Shown in pieces: positions 43,456-52,552 of a stretch of DNA of 64,000 nucleotides; position 1 is the stretch's first letter, and every line of letters begins with the position of its first letter. Under the pieces are notes generated by a model. It was not told where the DNA came from. It was given only the letters and a program-made list of their open reading frames with translations, and did not search any database. Location of the stretch: assembly GCF_024753285.1 (NCBI RefSeq), contig NZ_JANUGW010000017.1, forward strand, positions 1 to 64,000, in the 5' to 3' direction. The DNA is from Massilia pinisoli. GTDB lineage: Bacteria; Pseudomonadota; Gammaproteobacteria; Burkholderiales; Burkholderiaceae_D. The translations under genes and the position numbers were made by a program.

Positions 43456-45417
43456 TCAGGCAGCCCGCCGCTGCGCGCTCGGGACGTGCAGGCGGACGGT
43501 GGTGCCGGTGCCGCGCCCGGAATCGATGGCCAGGTCGGCGTTGATGTGCCGGGCACGTTCGCGCATGATGTGCAGCCCCACGTGGCTGTCGCCCGCGGCG
43601 GGCACGGCATCGGAATCGAACCCGACGCCATTATCGCTGATCGATAGGGAAAAGTCTTGGCCGTCGCGGACGCGGACGAGCACCTTGCCGGCCTGCGCAT
43701 GCTTACGGATGTTCGACAGCGCTTCCTGCACGATGAACAGGATCTGCAACTGGTCTTCGCGCGCGAACGGCGGGCCGCCGCTGCCGTCCGCGGCAAAGGT
43801 CGCGTCGACACCCGTCTGGGCGCGGAACTTGCGCACGGCCTTGCGCAGCGCGCTGTTGAGATCATCCTCTTCGAGCCGGCTGCGGAAATTCTGCAGCAGT
43901 TCGCGCACGTCCTCGTAGCTTTCCTGCACGCCCGCGCGCAGCATCGGCACGATCTCGGCCGCCTCCTGCCTGTCGCCGTCGTGCAGCGATTTTTCCAGCA
44001 TCTGCACCTGCAGGTTCAGGAAGTTCAGGCCTTGCGCGATGCTGTCGTGCAGCCCGCGCGCCACCATGTTCCGCTCTTCCGAGATGGCCATCTCGCGCTC
44101 GCGTGCCGCCAGCCGCATGTTCTCGATCCCGGTGCCCAGCAGCCGGCCCAGCGTTTCAAGCAGTGCCGTTTCCCGTTCGTTAAAACTTTTTTCGGTCCGG
44201 AAATGCAGGCTGAACACGCCGAGGTGCTGGTCTTGCGCGAAGATCTGGAATACGGACACGGTGGCGAAGCCCTCCTGCGCGCAGCGCGACGCCGCCGCGT
44301 CAGGCACCGCGCGCAGCAGGCGGACGACGGGGTGGCGGCCTTGCGCAGCCTCGCCGCACAGGCAGTCGCCGACGGGCATGCAGCGCTCCGCGCGGACCAT
44401 CTCCTCGGACAGCCCCACGTGGACGACGAGGTGCACCTTGTCGTTCGTGGGCTCGATCAGGCGCACCGAGGCGCCGTCGGCGCCGAAGTAGCGCATGATG
44501 CGCTCGATGAAACCCTCGCACATCGGTTCGAGCGTCTGGCGTACCTGCAGGAAGGCGGCGCCGTCGTACAGCAGCGCCAGTTCGCGGTTCTGGTCTTCCA
44601 GCGCGGCCGTCTTGTCGCGCACCTTGTCTTCCAGGCTGCCGTAGACTTGCTCGAGCCGATCGGCCATGTGATTGAACCCGGTCGCCAGTTGGCCGAACTC
44701 GTCGCGGCTTGCCACGTCCAGCCGGACGCCGAAATCCGTGTCGGCCATGCTGCGCATCCCCGCGTGCAGCCGCTCGACGGGGTCGACGATGAGGCTGAAC
44801 ATCAGGTACACGAGCGCCACCGTGCCGCCCATCGCGAGCGCCATCAGCGCGAGCTGCGACGCGCGCAGCCAGAACGTGCGCACCTCGTTGTCGCGCTCGA
44901 TCAGGCCGACGATCGTGTCGATCTGGCCCACGTAGTCGTCGACACTGGCGAGGAATCGGCGCAGCGGCGGCAGCCGGTCGTCGCCGCGGGCCTGCAGCAC
45001 CTGCAGCGCAAGCGGGCGCAGCTCGCGCTGCCAGCGCAGGGTGGCCAGGTCGAAGCCCGTGCGGATGGCGGCCGTCGGCGGCAGGCCGAGAGGGCGCTGC
45101 GGGTCGCCGCGCGCGATCAGCGCCAGCGTGGCGTCGATCGACGCGATCTGGGCACGCGCGTCGCGGGCATACGTGCCGCCGGGCGCGCCCACGTCGCGGC
45201 CGAGCAGCATCGCGAGCCGATATTCCTGCTTGCGCACGCTGCCCGTCTCGTTGATGGCGGCGGCCGACCCCTCCAGCTGCCACGACAGCCACAACGTGGT
45301 GCCGATGGCGGTCAGCGCCAGCAGCAGGAAGCCGACGAGCGCGCCCGCGATCCGGGTCGACAGGCGCAGGTGGCCGGGGATCGGCGGGTAGTCGGGGCTG
45401 GCGCTGTCGTGGGTCAT
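43456..45417 (-). CDS. narX: NarX-type nitrate/nitrite sensor kinase
   Basis: The 653-residue kinase has a membrane helix near residues 25-47, a periplasmic domain with a P-box-like INETGSVRKQEYRLA where nitrate is sensed, a second helix (about 190-212), HAMP, a GAF-like region with several Cys, HisKA_3 (ERNMVARGLHDSIAQGLNFL) and an HATPase domain. It should phosphorylate the adjacent NarL-type regulator. The start overlaps the 50-codon ORF stop (ATGA). Confidence 0.93.
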   Translation of the reverse strand: MTHDSASPDYPPIPGHLRLSTRIAGALVGFLLLALTAIGTTLWLSWQLEGSAAAINETGSVRKQEYRLAMLLGRDVGAPGGTYARDARAQIASIDATLALIARGDPQRPLGLPPTAAIRTGFDLATLRWQRELRPLALQVLQARGDDRLPPLRRFLASVDDYVGQIDTIVGLIERDNEVRTFWLRASQLALMALAMGGTVALVYLMFSLIVDPVERLHAGMRSMADTDFGVRLDVASRDEFGQLATGFNHMADRLEQVYGSLEDKVRDKTAALEDQNRELALLYDGAAFLQVRQTLEPMCEGFIERIMRYFGADGASVRLIEPTNDKVHLVVHVGLSEEMVRAERCMPVGDCLCGEAAQGRHPVVRLLRAVPDAAASRCAQEGFATVSVFQIFAQDQHLGVFSLHFRTEKSFNERETALLETLGRLLGTGIENMRLAAREREMAISEERNMVARGLHDSIAQGLNFLNLQVQMLEKSLHDGDRQEAAEIVPMLRAGVQESYEDVRELLQNFRSRLEEDDLNSALRKAVRKFRAQTGVDATFAADGSGGPPFAREDQLQILFIVQEALSNIRKHAQAGKVLVRVRDGQDFSLSISDNGVGFDSDAVPAAGDSHVGLHIMRERARHINADLAIDSGRGTGTTVRLHVPSAQRRAA

Positions 45418-45566
45418 GAGCGGCTGCCGGCTGGCTTGGCGGGAGGCGGGACCGGGCGGTTGCGCGGCGGTGCGGGCGGACGCTGGGTCGCGCGCGCGAT
45501 TGGCTCGTCCATGAGCCGCTGCTGGAACTGCGCGAAACCGCGGATGAATTGCTCGATGTCGTGCAC
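45414..45566 (-). CDS. Fifty-residue protein resembling a carbonic anhydrase N-terminus
   Basis: A GTG at 45566 is preceded by GGGAGG at ideal spacing and opens a 50-codon frame whose stop overlaps the narX start. The first 20 residues (MHDIEQFIRGFAQFQQRLMD) resemble the N-terminal helix of beta-type carbonic anhydrases; the rest is Pro/Arg-rich and ends there. It could be a decayed carbonic anhydrase kept for translational coupling, or a true small protein. Too short for certainty. Confidence 0.55.
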   Translation of the reverse strand: MHDIEQFIRGFAQFQQRLMDEPIARATQRPPAPPRNRPVPPPAKPAGSRS

Positions 45567-45567
45567 G

Positions 45568-46542
45568 TCAGCCTCCCGTCTGCGACATGAAGCGGACGAT
45601 CTTTTCCGGCTGCGCCATGAAATCGTGCTTGTGCGGCTTGAGTTCGATGGCCTGGCGGATCGCCGCTTCCAGCTCCGCGTCGCTGGCGCCGCCGCGCAGC
45701 AGCGGCCGGAATTCGAATTTCTCTTCCTGCCCCAGGCACAGGTACAAGGTGCCGTCGACGGACAGGCGCACGCGGTTGCAGGTGGCGCAGAAATGCTGCG
45801 ACAGCGGCGTGATGAAGCCGATGCTGCTCTTGCCGTCGCGCGTGGCGAGATAGCGCGCGGGCCCGCCGCCCAGTTCCAGCGCCTGCGGGACGAGGTCGAA
45901 CCGGTCGCGCAGGCGTGCCTGCACGGGCTGCAGGTCCAGGTAGGCCGAGTTGCGGCCCGTGGCACCCATGGGCATCACCTCGATCAGGCGCAGCACGAAG
46001 CCGTGCTCGATGCAGAACTCGGCCATGCGGTCGATCTCGCCGTCGTTCACGCCGCGCATCGCCACCATATTGATCTTGATGGGATCGAACCCCGCGTCCC
46101 TGGCGGCCATGATGCCGTCCATGACTTGTGTGTGGCTGTCGCGTCCCGTGATGGCCTGCATGCAGGCGCGGTCCAGCGTGTCGAGGCTGACGTTGATGCG
46201 GGAGACACCGGCCCCGCGCAGCGCGGCCGCATGGCGCCGTAGCTGCGTGGCATTGGTCGACAGCGACAGGTCCGTGACGCCGTCGATGGCGGCGATGCGG
46301 CCGGCGAGGTCGGTGACGTGGCGCCGCAGCAGCGGTTCGCCGCCCGTGAGGCGGATGCGGCGCGTGCCCAGGCGGGCGAACGCGCGCAGCAGGCGCTCGA
46401 TCTCGTCGAACGTGAGCCAGTCGGCCGGCTCCTCGAAGCCCTTGAAGCCCGTCGGCATGCAATACGTGCAGCGCAGGTCGCAGCGATCGGTCACGGACAG
46501 GCGCAGGTATTCGATCGTTCGGCCGTAGCGGTCGCGCAACAT
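45568..46542 (-). CDS. moaA: GTP 3',8-cyclase, molybdenum cofactor synthesis
   Basis: The 324-residue radical-SAM enzyme has the CxxxCxxC motif in CDLRCTYCM for the N-terminal cluster and a C-terminal cysteine set in CATCNRVRLS...LCLG for the second. It performs the first step of molybdopterin synthesis, needed by NarG. It leads the moaA-small ORF-narX-narL unit, which links cofactor supply to nitrate sensing. Full MoaA proteins end in GG, and this one ends QTGG. Confidence 0.96.
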   Translation of the reverse strand: MLRDRYGRTIEYLRLSVTDRCDLRCTYCMPTGFKGFEEPADWLTFDEIERLLRAFARLGTRRIRLTGGEPLLRRHVTDLAGRIAAIDGVTDLSLSTNATQLRRHAAALRGAGVSRINVSLDTLDRACMQAITGRDSHTQVMDGIMAARDAGFDPIKINMVAMRGVNDGEIDRMAEFCIEHGFVLRLIEVMPMGATGRNSAYLDLQPVQARLRDRFDLVPQALELGGGPARYLATRDGKSSIGFITPLSQHFCATCNRVRLSVDGTLYLCLGQEEKFEFRPLLRGGASDAELEAAIRQAIELKPHKHDFMAQPEKIVRFMSQTGG

Positions 46543-46571
46543 GACGGTTCTCCGTGAAGTGGTTGGTTCCG

Positions 46572-46639
46572 ATTGTAGGGGGCGGGAGGCGCCCTGACAG
46601 TCGGCATGACGGAGGACGCCGGGTAGTTCTTTCGGACTA
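46572..46639 (-). promoter_or_regulatory. Activator-dependent promoter of moaA-narXL
   Basis: On the minus strand TACAAT (46577-46572) is the -10 element with no good -35. A box CAGTCGGCATGACGG (46598-46612) centres near -40, and the palindromic TAGTTCTTTCGGACTA (46624-46639) near -66. The same three elements recur at identical spacing at 52997-53064. Confidence 0.6.
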
Positions 46640-46843
46640 GGCGCCGTGCCGGCGCATCAGCGCATCGATGCCGGCGACGGCGCCGGCCATCGCGAGCGCG
46701 GCGACGCCGGCACCGGCCCAGGTGGCGAGCCGGTCGCCCGCCGCCCATTCCTGCCAGGCCAGTACGGCGGGCATCAGGGCCATTGGCGCCGTCATGACCG
46801 CGGCGAGCCGCGCGTGGCGCCGCACGCAGCGGTCGGCGCCCAT
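46637..46843 (-). CDS. Small two-helix membrane protein
   Basis: The 68-residue product has two hydrophobic helices (about 16-32 and 41-60) and basic ends. Its start lies four bases after the stop of the Cys-tailed protein upstream, so the two are probably co-expressed. No known family is recognised. The pair may handle a metal at the membrane. Confidence 0.5.
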   Translation of the reverse strand: MGADRCVRRHARLAAVMTAPMALMPAVLAWQEWAAGDRLATWAGAGVAALAMAGAVAGIDALMRRHGA

Positions 46844-46847
46844 GACG

Positions 46848-47102
46848 TCAGCCACCGCAGCACCCGCCGCAGCAGCCGGAACGTTCCTCGCGCTCGGCGC
46901 GGGCCTCGGCGTAACCCGCACCCGCCATGGCGGCGGTGATGGCCTGTGTCGACGTGGCGCCCTCGTCGAACTCCACGTGCATCTGGCGGCCGCCGGGCGT
47001 GAGGTCGACGCCCCGCACGCCGGGCACGCTGCAAAGGGCGCTGGTGAGGCGTTCGACGTCGGCGAAGGCCAGGGGGGCGGAAAACTCGAATTCGTGTTGC
47101 AT
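46848..47102 (-). CDS. HMA-like domain protein with a CCGGCCGG tail
   Basis: The 84-residue protein resembles a heavy-metal-associated (ferredoxin-like) fold: FADVERLTSALCSVPGVRGV and later AITAAMAGAGYAEA. The usual CxxC metal loop is absent, and instead the C-terminus ends in CCGGCCGG, four cysteines that could bind a metal. A strong AAAGGAG site precedes the ATG. It lies between nrdJ and a small membrane protein gene. Role unknown; metal delivery is a guess. Confidence 0.65.
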   Translation of the reverse strand: MQHEFEFSAPLAFADVERLTSALCSVPGVRGVDLTPGGRQMHVEFDEGATSTQAITAAMAGAGYAEARAEREERSGCCGGCCGG

Positions 47103-47169
47103 GATGCTCCTTTGCGATCTGTCGTTGGTTGGTACACCTCCAGATTAGGCCGCGCGGGGCGGCCTGTCC

Positions 47170-47183
47170 TTGAACCGGTTTCA
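47170..47183 (-). promoter_or_regulatory. Crp/Fnr-like palindrome upstream of the HMA-like gene
   Basis: TTGAACCGGTTTCA is a near-palindrome with TTGA-type ends, 68 bases before the start at 47102. It resembles a site at 52553-52566. The Dnr-like protein at 53128 may read it, but this is tentative. Confidence 0.3.
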
Positions 47184-47195
47184 GGTTTTACGACG

Positions 47196-49661
47196 TCACG
47201 CGCAGCCGCCCAGGTAATGGCACGCCGTGCAGCGGGTGCAGCCGTCGACCTTGTGCAACGCGCGCGCCCCGCATTCCGGGCACTTGGCGGCCGTTCCCGC
47301 CGGCGCCGGCGCGGGCGCGTCCGGCAGCGCTTGCGCGGTCCCGCGCAGGGCGAGCAGCCGGTCCAGGCGCTCGACGGGGACCTGGTTGCCGTACGCTTCC
47401 AGGAAGCCGCGCTTGATCAGCATCTGCTGCAGCATGTACGCGATCGCCGCGACTTCGGAATCGTGGTAGACCGGGACCTGTACGCCATCGGCACGCGTCA
47501 GGTGGCCGCAGCGCACGGGGCCTTTCTCCCACACGACGGCGCGCATGTCCGCCAGCGCCTTCGCGACGGAGCCGCCGGCGCGCGCCGCGAGCGACAGCAG
47601 GCGCATCGTCGACGTGATCCATTGCTGGCCTTCGCTGCGCTGGTTCGCGGGCATGAAGAACTCGAACGGCCGCTCGATCGCGACGGTGCGGCCGCGCAGG
47701 CGTCCCTCGACGCGCATGAAGCTGATCGTCAGGTACACGGTCTTCTTGCCTTCCTGCGTCGTGTACTCGACTTTCGACGTGACCGATTCCAGCTCGCCTG
47801 GCGGACGGCTCTCGAAGCGCTTGCGCAGCGGGTCGTCGTCGTCATCCTCGTCCGCTTCCTCGGCCGTCGGCGCCGGGGCCACGCTCAGCACGCTGCCCGT
47901 GACGTCGTTCGGGCGGTACGTCGCGAGGCCCTTGAGGCCCGCCAGCCAGGCGTCCGTGTACAGGTCCTTGAAATCCTCGTACGGATAGTCGGCGGGCACG
48001 TTCACCGTCTTCGAGATCGCCCCGTCCACGTAAGGCTGGACGGCCGCCATCATGCGCAGGTGGTCGTGCGCGGCCATCTCCAGCGCCGTGACGAAGTGCC
48101 GGGGCAGGGCATCCGCGCCCACGTCGTGGCCCAGGTGGCGGTACAGGCGCCACGCGTGGTCCGCCACTTCGTACGTACGGGTGCTGTCGTCGGGCATGCG
48201 CTTCTTGCGCTGGTACGTCCACGAGAACGCGGGCTCGATGCCGTTCGACGCATTGTCCGCGAACGCCAGCGCGATCGTGCCTGTGGGCGCGATCGACAGC
48301 AGGTGCGAATTGCGGATGCCGTACGTCGCAATGCGTTCGCGCAGTGCGTCCGGCAGGCGGCGCGCGAATGCGCCGTCCAGGTAGCGCTCCGCGTCGAACA
48401 GGGGGAATGCGCCTTTTTCGCGCGCCAGCTCGACCGACGCGCCGTACGCGGCATCACGCAGCTCGCGCGCCACGTCGGCCGCGAACGCGCGCCCTTCGTC
48501 GGCGTCGTAGCGCAGGCCCAGCATGACGAGGGCACTGCCCAGGCCCAGGAACCCCATGCCGACGCGGCGCTTGTTGCGGCCTTCCTCGGCCTGCTGCGGG
48601 AGCGGCCACTCGGTGGCGTCGAGCGCCAGGTCGAGCATGCGCACGCCGACCGCGGCCACTTCGCGCATCGTGTCGAAGTCGAAGCTGGCCTCCGCCGTGA
48701 ACGGGCGGCGCACGAAGCGCGTCAGGTCGAGCGACCCGAGGTCGCAGCAGCCGTACGGCGGCAGCGGCTGTTCGCCGCACGGGTTCGTGGCAGCCAGCGT
48801 TTCGGCGTAGTGCAGGTTGTTCTCGCCGTTGATACGGTCGAGGAACAGCACGCCCGGTTCCGCGTGGTCGTAGGTGGAGCGGATCACCTTGTCCCACAAG
48901 TCGCGTGCGCGCACCGTGCGGTAGACCCAGGTGCCGTCCGGGCGGGGCCACGCGCTGTCCGTGTGCGCGCCCGGCCCCGGCTCGGCCGCGTGCACGAGGT
49001 CGAACGGTCCGTCGTCCAGCACGGCGCGCATGAACGCGTCCGTGACGCCGACGGACAGGTTGAAATTGCTGAAGGCGCCGTTGTCCTTGGCGGCGACGAA
49101 GGCTTCGATGTCGGGGTGGTCGATCCGCAGTACGCCCATCTGGGCGCCGCGGCGGGCGCCGGCCGATTCGACGGTGCGGCACGACGCGTCGAACACGGCC
49201 ATGTACGACACGGGGCCGGACGCACGCGACTGCGTGCCTTTCACGAGGCTTCCGGCGGGACGGATGGCACTGAAGTCGTAGCCGACGCCGCCGCCGCGGC
49301 GCATGGTCTCGGCACTTTCCGCGACGGCACCGTAGATGCCGGGCACACCGTCGACGCGGCCGCTGATGGCATCGCCGACGGGCTGCACGAAACAGTTCAT
49401 CAACGTCGCCTTCATTCCTCGGCCGGCCGCGGAGTTGATGCGGCCGGCCGGCACGAAGCCGTGGTCCTGCGCCCACAGGAAGCGCTGCTCCATCTCGAGG
49501 CGCAGCGCCTCGGTTTCGTGGGCGGCCAGCGCGCGGGCCACGCGGGCGCGCACGTGCGCGACCGTCGTCTCGTCGCCCTTCGCGTATTTTTCGGACAGTA
49601 CGTCGACGGATACCTCCTGCGGCGGCATCGGCGTGGAAAACAGGGTGTCGTTTGCGTTCAT
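47196..49661 (-). CDS. nrdJ: Adenosylcobalamin-dependent ribonucleotide reductase (class II)
   Basis: The 821-residue enzyme shows the RNR active-site cysteines in NPCGEQPLPPYGCCDLGSLD, the substrate loop SIAPTGTIALAFADNASNGI and a zinc-ribbon-like C-terminus (CPECGAR...CTRCTACHYLGGC) with the redox cysteines. It makes deoxynucleotides without oxygen, using coenzyme B12, so it fits an anaerobic gene block. It follows the DGC-type gene by 27 bases. Confidence 0.95.
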   Translation of the reverse strand: MNANDTLFSTPMPPQEVSVDVLSEKYAKGDETTVAHVRARVARALAAHETEALRLEMEQRFLWAQDHGFVPAGRINSAAGRGMKATLMNCFVQPVGDAISGRVDGVPGIYGAVAESAETMRRGGGVGYDFSAIRPAGSLVKGTQSRASGPVSYMAVFDASCRTVESAGARRGAQMGVLRIDHPDIEAFVAAKDNGAFSNFNLSVGVTDAFMRAVLDDGPFDLVHAAEPGPGAHTDSAWPRPDGTWVYRTVRARDLWDKVIRSTYDHAEPGVLFLDRINGENNLHYAETLAATNPCGEQPLPPYGCCDLGSLDLTRFVRRPFTAEASFDFDTMREVAAVGVRMLDLALDATEWPLPQQAEEGRNKRRVGMGFLGLGSALVMLGLRYDADEGRAFAADVARELRDAAYGASVELAREKGAFPLFDAERYLDGAFARRLPDALRERIATYGIRNSHLLSIAPTGTIALAFADNASNGIEPAFSWTYQRKKRMPDDSTRTYEVADHAWRLYRHLGHDVGADALPRHFVTALEMAAHDHLRMMAAVQPYVDGAISKTVNVPADYPYEDFKDLYTDAWLAGLKGLATYRPNDVTGSVLSVAPAPTAEEADEDDDDDPLRKRFESRPPGELESVTSKVEYTTQEGKKTVYLTISFMRVEGRLRGRTVAIERPFEFFMPANQRSEGQQWITSTMRLLSLAARAGGSVAKALADMRAVVWEKGPVRCGHLTRADGVQVPVYHDSEVAAIAYMLQQMLIKRGFLEAYGNQVPVERLDRLLALRGTAQALPDAPAPAPAGTAAKCPECGARALHKVDGCTRCTACHYLGGCA

Positions 49662-49688
49662 CGTTGTCTCGGTGGTGGTCAGGCTTTA

Positions 49689-50087
49689 CTAAACTGGTTG
49701 AAGGTCGGTGTGCTCCGGCGCGAGTGCGGCCACCTGCTCGGCCACCTGCTGCGTGAGCGCCTCGGCCTGGTCAGGGTCGAACTGCATGTGGTAGCGCTTG
49801 CGCACGCCGTGCTCGCCGAGCTGCCAGTGCCGGTCGGGTACGACGCCATGTCGCGCGAGGCAGTTGCGCGCGCACGCGAGCGGGCAGCCGTCCACGGCGA
49901 CGACGGGCCGGCCGGACTTGGCCAGCTTGACGAGCGACGGCACGTCGCCGCCGACGCCGGCGATGCACGACATCCCGGCGACGCCGCGCCGGTCCAGTTC
50001 GAGCGCGATGTGGTTGGCCATCTGCGCCGCGCTGGAACAGCCGGAGCAGGAATACACGAGGGGGAATACGGATCGGTCCTTGCCCAT
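49689..50087 (-). CDS. DGC-domain putative zinc-binding protein
   Basis: The 132-residue protein has conserved Cys sets in YSCSGCSSAAQ, SCIAGVGG and the defining DGCPLACARNCL. Such proteins bind zinc or an iron-sulfur cluster and often occur in anaerobic clusters; their function is not known to me. The ATG at 50087 follows a strong AAAGGAGG. It sits between ubiT and nrdJ in what appears to be one transcript. Confidence 0.82.
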   Translation of the reverse strand: MGKDRSVFPLVYSCSGCSSAAQMANHIALELDRRGVAGMSCIAGVGGDVPSLVKLAKSGRPVVAVDGCPLACARNCLARHGVVPDRHWQLGEHGVRKRYHMQFDPDQAEALTQQVAEQVAALAPEHTDLQPV

Positions 50088-50100
50088 CGCGGGCCTCCTT

Positions 50101-50544
50101 TCAGCAGGTGCGGCGGCGCGGACGCAGCCGGTCGAACAGCGGGCCGTCGATGGCGTCAAGCGTATTCTTGATGAGCAGGCCCAGCTCCGTATCGCCCTCC
50201 ATGACGAGCCGGCGGCTGAAGAACAGCGTGTCCGGATCTTCCTTGCGCGTCGCGAGGCGCCCCAGGTCGTACAAGGTGGCCGCGATCACGAGCTCCGGTT
50301 CGCCCGGACCGTGGGCCGCGGCGAACGCACGGCCGCGCCACACGGCGTCGAACGTGAGACCCGCGTCGAGCACGGACAGGCGCAGGCGCCGGCCTTCGAG
50401 CGCCTGGCGCGCGTCCGCATCGACGTGTGGCGCGAGCACGGTGTTGAGGCCGGCGGCGAACAGCCGGGCGCCGGGCCGGCCCGGCAGCAGGGACAGGACG
50501 TGGCGCAGCGGTGCCGGCACGCGGAACGGAGGAATGTCTTTCAT
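50101..50544 (-). CDS. ubiT: Anaerobic ubiquinone biosynthesis factor, SCP2 domain
   Basis: The 147-residue protein has an SCP2-like lipid-binding domain (FDAVWRGRAFAAAHGPGEPEL...DTLFFSRRLVMEGDTELGLL). It matches UbiT, which carries ubiquinone intermediates for the oxygen-independent pathway with UbiU and UbiV. The start at 50544 has GGGAG upstream. It lies 13 bases after ubiV. Confidence 0.9.
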   Translation of the reverse strand: MKDIPPFRVPAPLRHVLSLLPGRPGARLFAAGLNTVLAPHVDADARQALEGRRLRLSVLDAGLTFDAVWRGRAFAAAHGPGEPELVIAATLYDLGRLATRKEDPDTLFFSRRLVMEGDTELGLLIKNTLDAIDGPLFDRLRPRRRTC

Positions 50545-50557
50545 CGCGGCGCTCCCT

Positions 50558-51448
50558 TCACGCGGCGGCATCGTCGAGTCCCGGGCGGCCGTGCCAGAAG
50601 CCGTTGCAGGCTTCCGCGGGCTGCAGCGCTTCCAGGCGGCGCCGCGCCGCAGGTCCCGGCAGCGTACCCGCCAGCACGTCGCGCACGATGCCGACGATGT
50701 CCGCCATGTGGGCCGACTGGGGGCTGAGGCGCGCGACGGCCACGCCCATGTCGCGCATCGCAGGCAGTTCGTCGACGAGGTTGTAGACCTTCGCCGATTG
50801 CGTCTGGATGCCGTTCAGGACGAGGAACGGGCGCTTGTCCTGGGTCTCGAGCAGCAGGCCGTCCGGATGCTCGAGACAGCTGAAGCGGCAGTCGTCCTTC
50901 GGCAGGTTGCGCTGGCGTGCCGTGAAGCAGCGCGCGGAAAACGCGAGCGGCAGGCGGCCGTACGCGAACACTTCCGTCTCCACGAGGCCGGTCGGCAGCG
51001 CCGCGTGCATCGCCGCGAGGCCGGTCGCGGACATCTCCAGCGGCATCACCCAGCGCGTGGCGCCCGCGCGCGCGAGCAGGGCGAGCGTCGCGGGGTTGTA
51101 CACGTTCAGGTGCGGGCCCGCGACGAACGGGCGGCCGTCGACGCAGTGCACGGCCCCCATGTCGTTCGCCTCCACGAGGTAGCGGCCGTTGCCGGCGATG
51201 CGGCGCAGCACGGACAGGTCGGGACCGGACTCGATCAGCACCTGGGTCGACAGCACGACCTCCTTGCCGGCGGCGGCCAGGCGGTCCGCCAGCGCGAGCC
51301 AGTCGGACTGGCGCAGCTCGTGGCGGCGCGAGCAGACGGTTTCGCCGAGATAGACGATGTCGACGGGTGTGGCGGCCATCGCGTCGTAGAACGCGAACAC
51401 CGTGTCGCGCGGCCAGTAGTATTGCAGGGGCCCGAGGGCAATCTTCAT
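50558..51448 (-). CDS. ubiV: Anaerobic ubiquinone hydroxylation protein, U32 family
   Basis: The 296-residue protein belongs to the peptidase-U32-like family and has the UbiV [4Fe-4S] cysteines around CFTARQRNLPKDDCRFSCLEH plus one earlier (TVCSRRHELRQ). With UbiU it hydroxylates ubiquinone precursors without O2, probably using prephenate as oxygen donor. It follows ubiU by 20 bases. Confidence 0.93.
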   Translation of the reverse strand: MKIALGPLQYYWPRDTVFAFYDAMAATPVDIVYLGETVCSRRHELRQSDWLALADRLAAAGKEVVLSTQVLIESGPDLSVLRRIAGNGRYLVEANDMGAVHCVDGRPFVAGPHLNVYNPATLALLARAGATRWVMPLEMSATGLAAMHAALPTGLVETEVFAYGRLPLAFSARCFTARQRNLPKDDCRFSCLEHPDGLLLETQDKRPFLVLNGIQTQSAKVYNLVDELPAMRDMGVAVARLSPQSAHMADIVGIVRDVLAGTLPGPAARRRLEALQPAEACNGFWHGRPGLDDAAA

Positions 51449-51468
51449 GGTGGTCTTTCGGTGCGGGG

Positions 51469-52497
51469 TCATTTCCAGGGGCGGTGGTAGGCGCCGAGCG
51501 TGTGCTGGCTGCCCTCGGCCACGTTGTCGAGCAGGGCCATCCAGTCGCGCTTGACGACGTAGCGCTGGCGCTCGGCGAGGCAACTGTCGATGGCGGCGCG
51601 CCACACGCCCGTGACTTGCGCCACGTAGGCGGGGCTGCGTTGGCGGCCTTCGATCTTGACGGCGCGGGCGCCCGCCGCGAGGAGCTTCGGCAGGATTTCG
51701 AGCGTGTTCAGGCTCGCCGGTTCCTCGATGGCGTAATAGGTTTCGCCGTCGACGACGAAGCGGCCCTTGCACAAGGTGGGATAGCCGGCCTGCTCGCCGT
51801 CTTCGTAGCGGTCGATCAGCACGTCGTACAGGCGCGCCTCCAGCGCGCGCGGCGTGCGCTGCCAGCGCACGGCCTTCGCTGGCGAGCACACGCCGTGCGT
51901 GTTCGGCGACTCGCCCGTGGCGTACGACGACAGCTGGCAGCGTCCTTCCGCCATCACGCACAGGCTGCCGAAGCCGAACACTTCGATCTCCACGGGCGTG
52001 TTCGCGATCACCTGCTCGACCTGCGCCAGCGACAGCACGCGCGGCAGCACGGCGCGGGCGATGCCGAAGTGGCGGTGGTAGAACGCGATGGCGTCCACGT
52101 TCGTGGCGGAGCCCTGCACGGAGAGGTGCAGGCGCAGCGCGGGATGCACACGTGCCGCGTACTCCATCAGGCCAGGGTCGGCGAGGATGACCGCGTCGAT
52201 GCCGTGCGTGGCCGCGCGGTCGAGGGCACGCCGCCACAGGTCGTCCGCACAGGGTTGCGGATAGGTGTTCAACGCAAGGAAGACCTTGCGCCCGCGCGCA
52301 TGGGCATAGCGTATGCCTTCGAGGATGGCGTCTTCGCCGAAATTGAGGCCCGCGAAGTTGCGGGCATTGGTGGCGTCGCGAAAGCCGAGGTAGACGCAGT
52401 CGGCGCCGTTGTCGACGGCGGCCTTGAGGGCCGGCAGGCTGCCGGCGGGACAGACGAGTTCGAGAAGAGGGGAGGCGGGAGCGGAGGTGGAGGTCAT
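51469..52497 (-). CDS. ubiU: Anaerobic ubiquinone hydroxylation protein, U32 family
   Basis: The 342-residue U32-family protein starts ELVCPAGSLPALKAAVDNGA and has the cluster cysteines in GSLCVMAEGRCQLSSY, HGVCSPAKAVRW and YPTLCKGRF. It forms a heterodimer with UbiV to hydroxylate ubiquinone intermediates when oxygen is absent. This supplies quinone for NarI and qNor. A gene of unknown function precedes it by 65 bases. Confidence 0.94.
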   Translation of the reverse strand: MTSTSAPASPLLELVCPAGSLPALKAAVDNGADCVYLGFRDATNARNFAGLNFGEDAILEGIRYAHARGRKVFLALNTYPQPCADDLWRRALDRAATHGIDAVILADPGLMEYAARVHPALRLHLSVQGSATNVDAIAFYHRHFGIARAVLPRVLSLAQVEQVIANTPVEIEVFGFGSLCVMAEGRCQLSSYATGESPNTHGVCSPAKAVRWQRTPRALEARLYDVLIDRYEDGEQAGYPTLCKGRFVVDGETYYAIEEPASLNTLEILPKLLAAGARAVKIEGRQRSPAYVAQVTGVWRAAIDSCLAERQRYVVKRDWMALLDNVAEGSQHTLGAYHRPWK

Positions 52498-52552
52498 GGC
52501 TGGGATGCGAACGGTAACCCAGCCAGCTTAGAGAGCGAGCGACCGCGCCGCC

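Noticed and set aside
46861..46884. CRISPR-like or tandem repeat suggested by the repeated Cys-Gly codons
   Set aside because: It encodes the CCGGCCGG tail of the HMA-like protein; there are no spacers or longer repeats.
49689..49702. Further Crp/Fnr-like site before nrdJ (TTCAACCAGTTTAG on the minus strand)
   Set aside because: It overlaps the last codons of the DGC gene, lies too close to the nrdJ ATG for an activator, and is not clearly palindromic.
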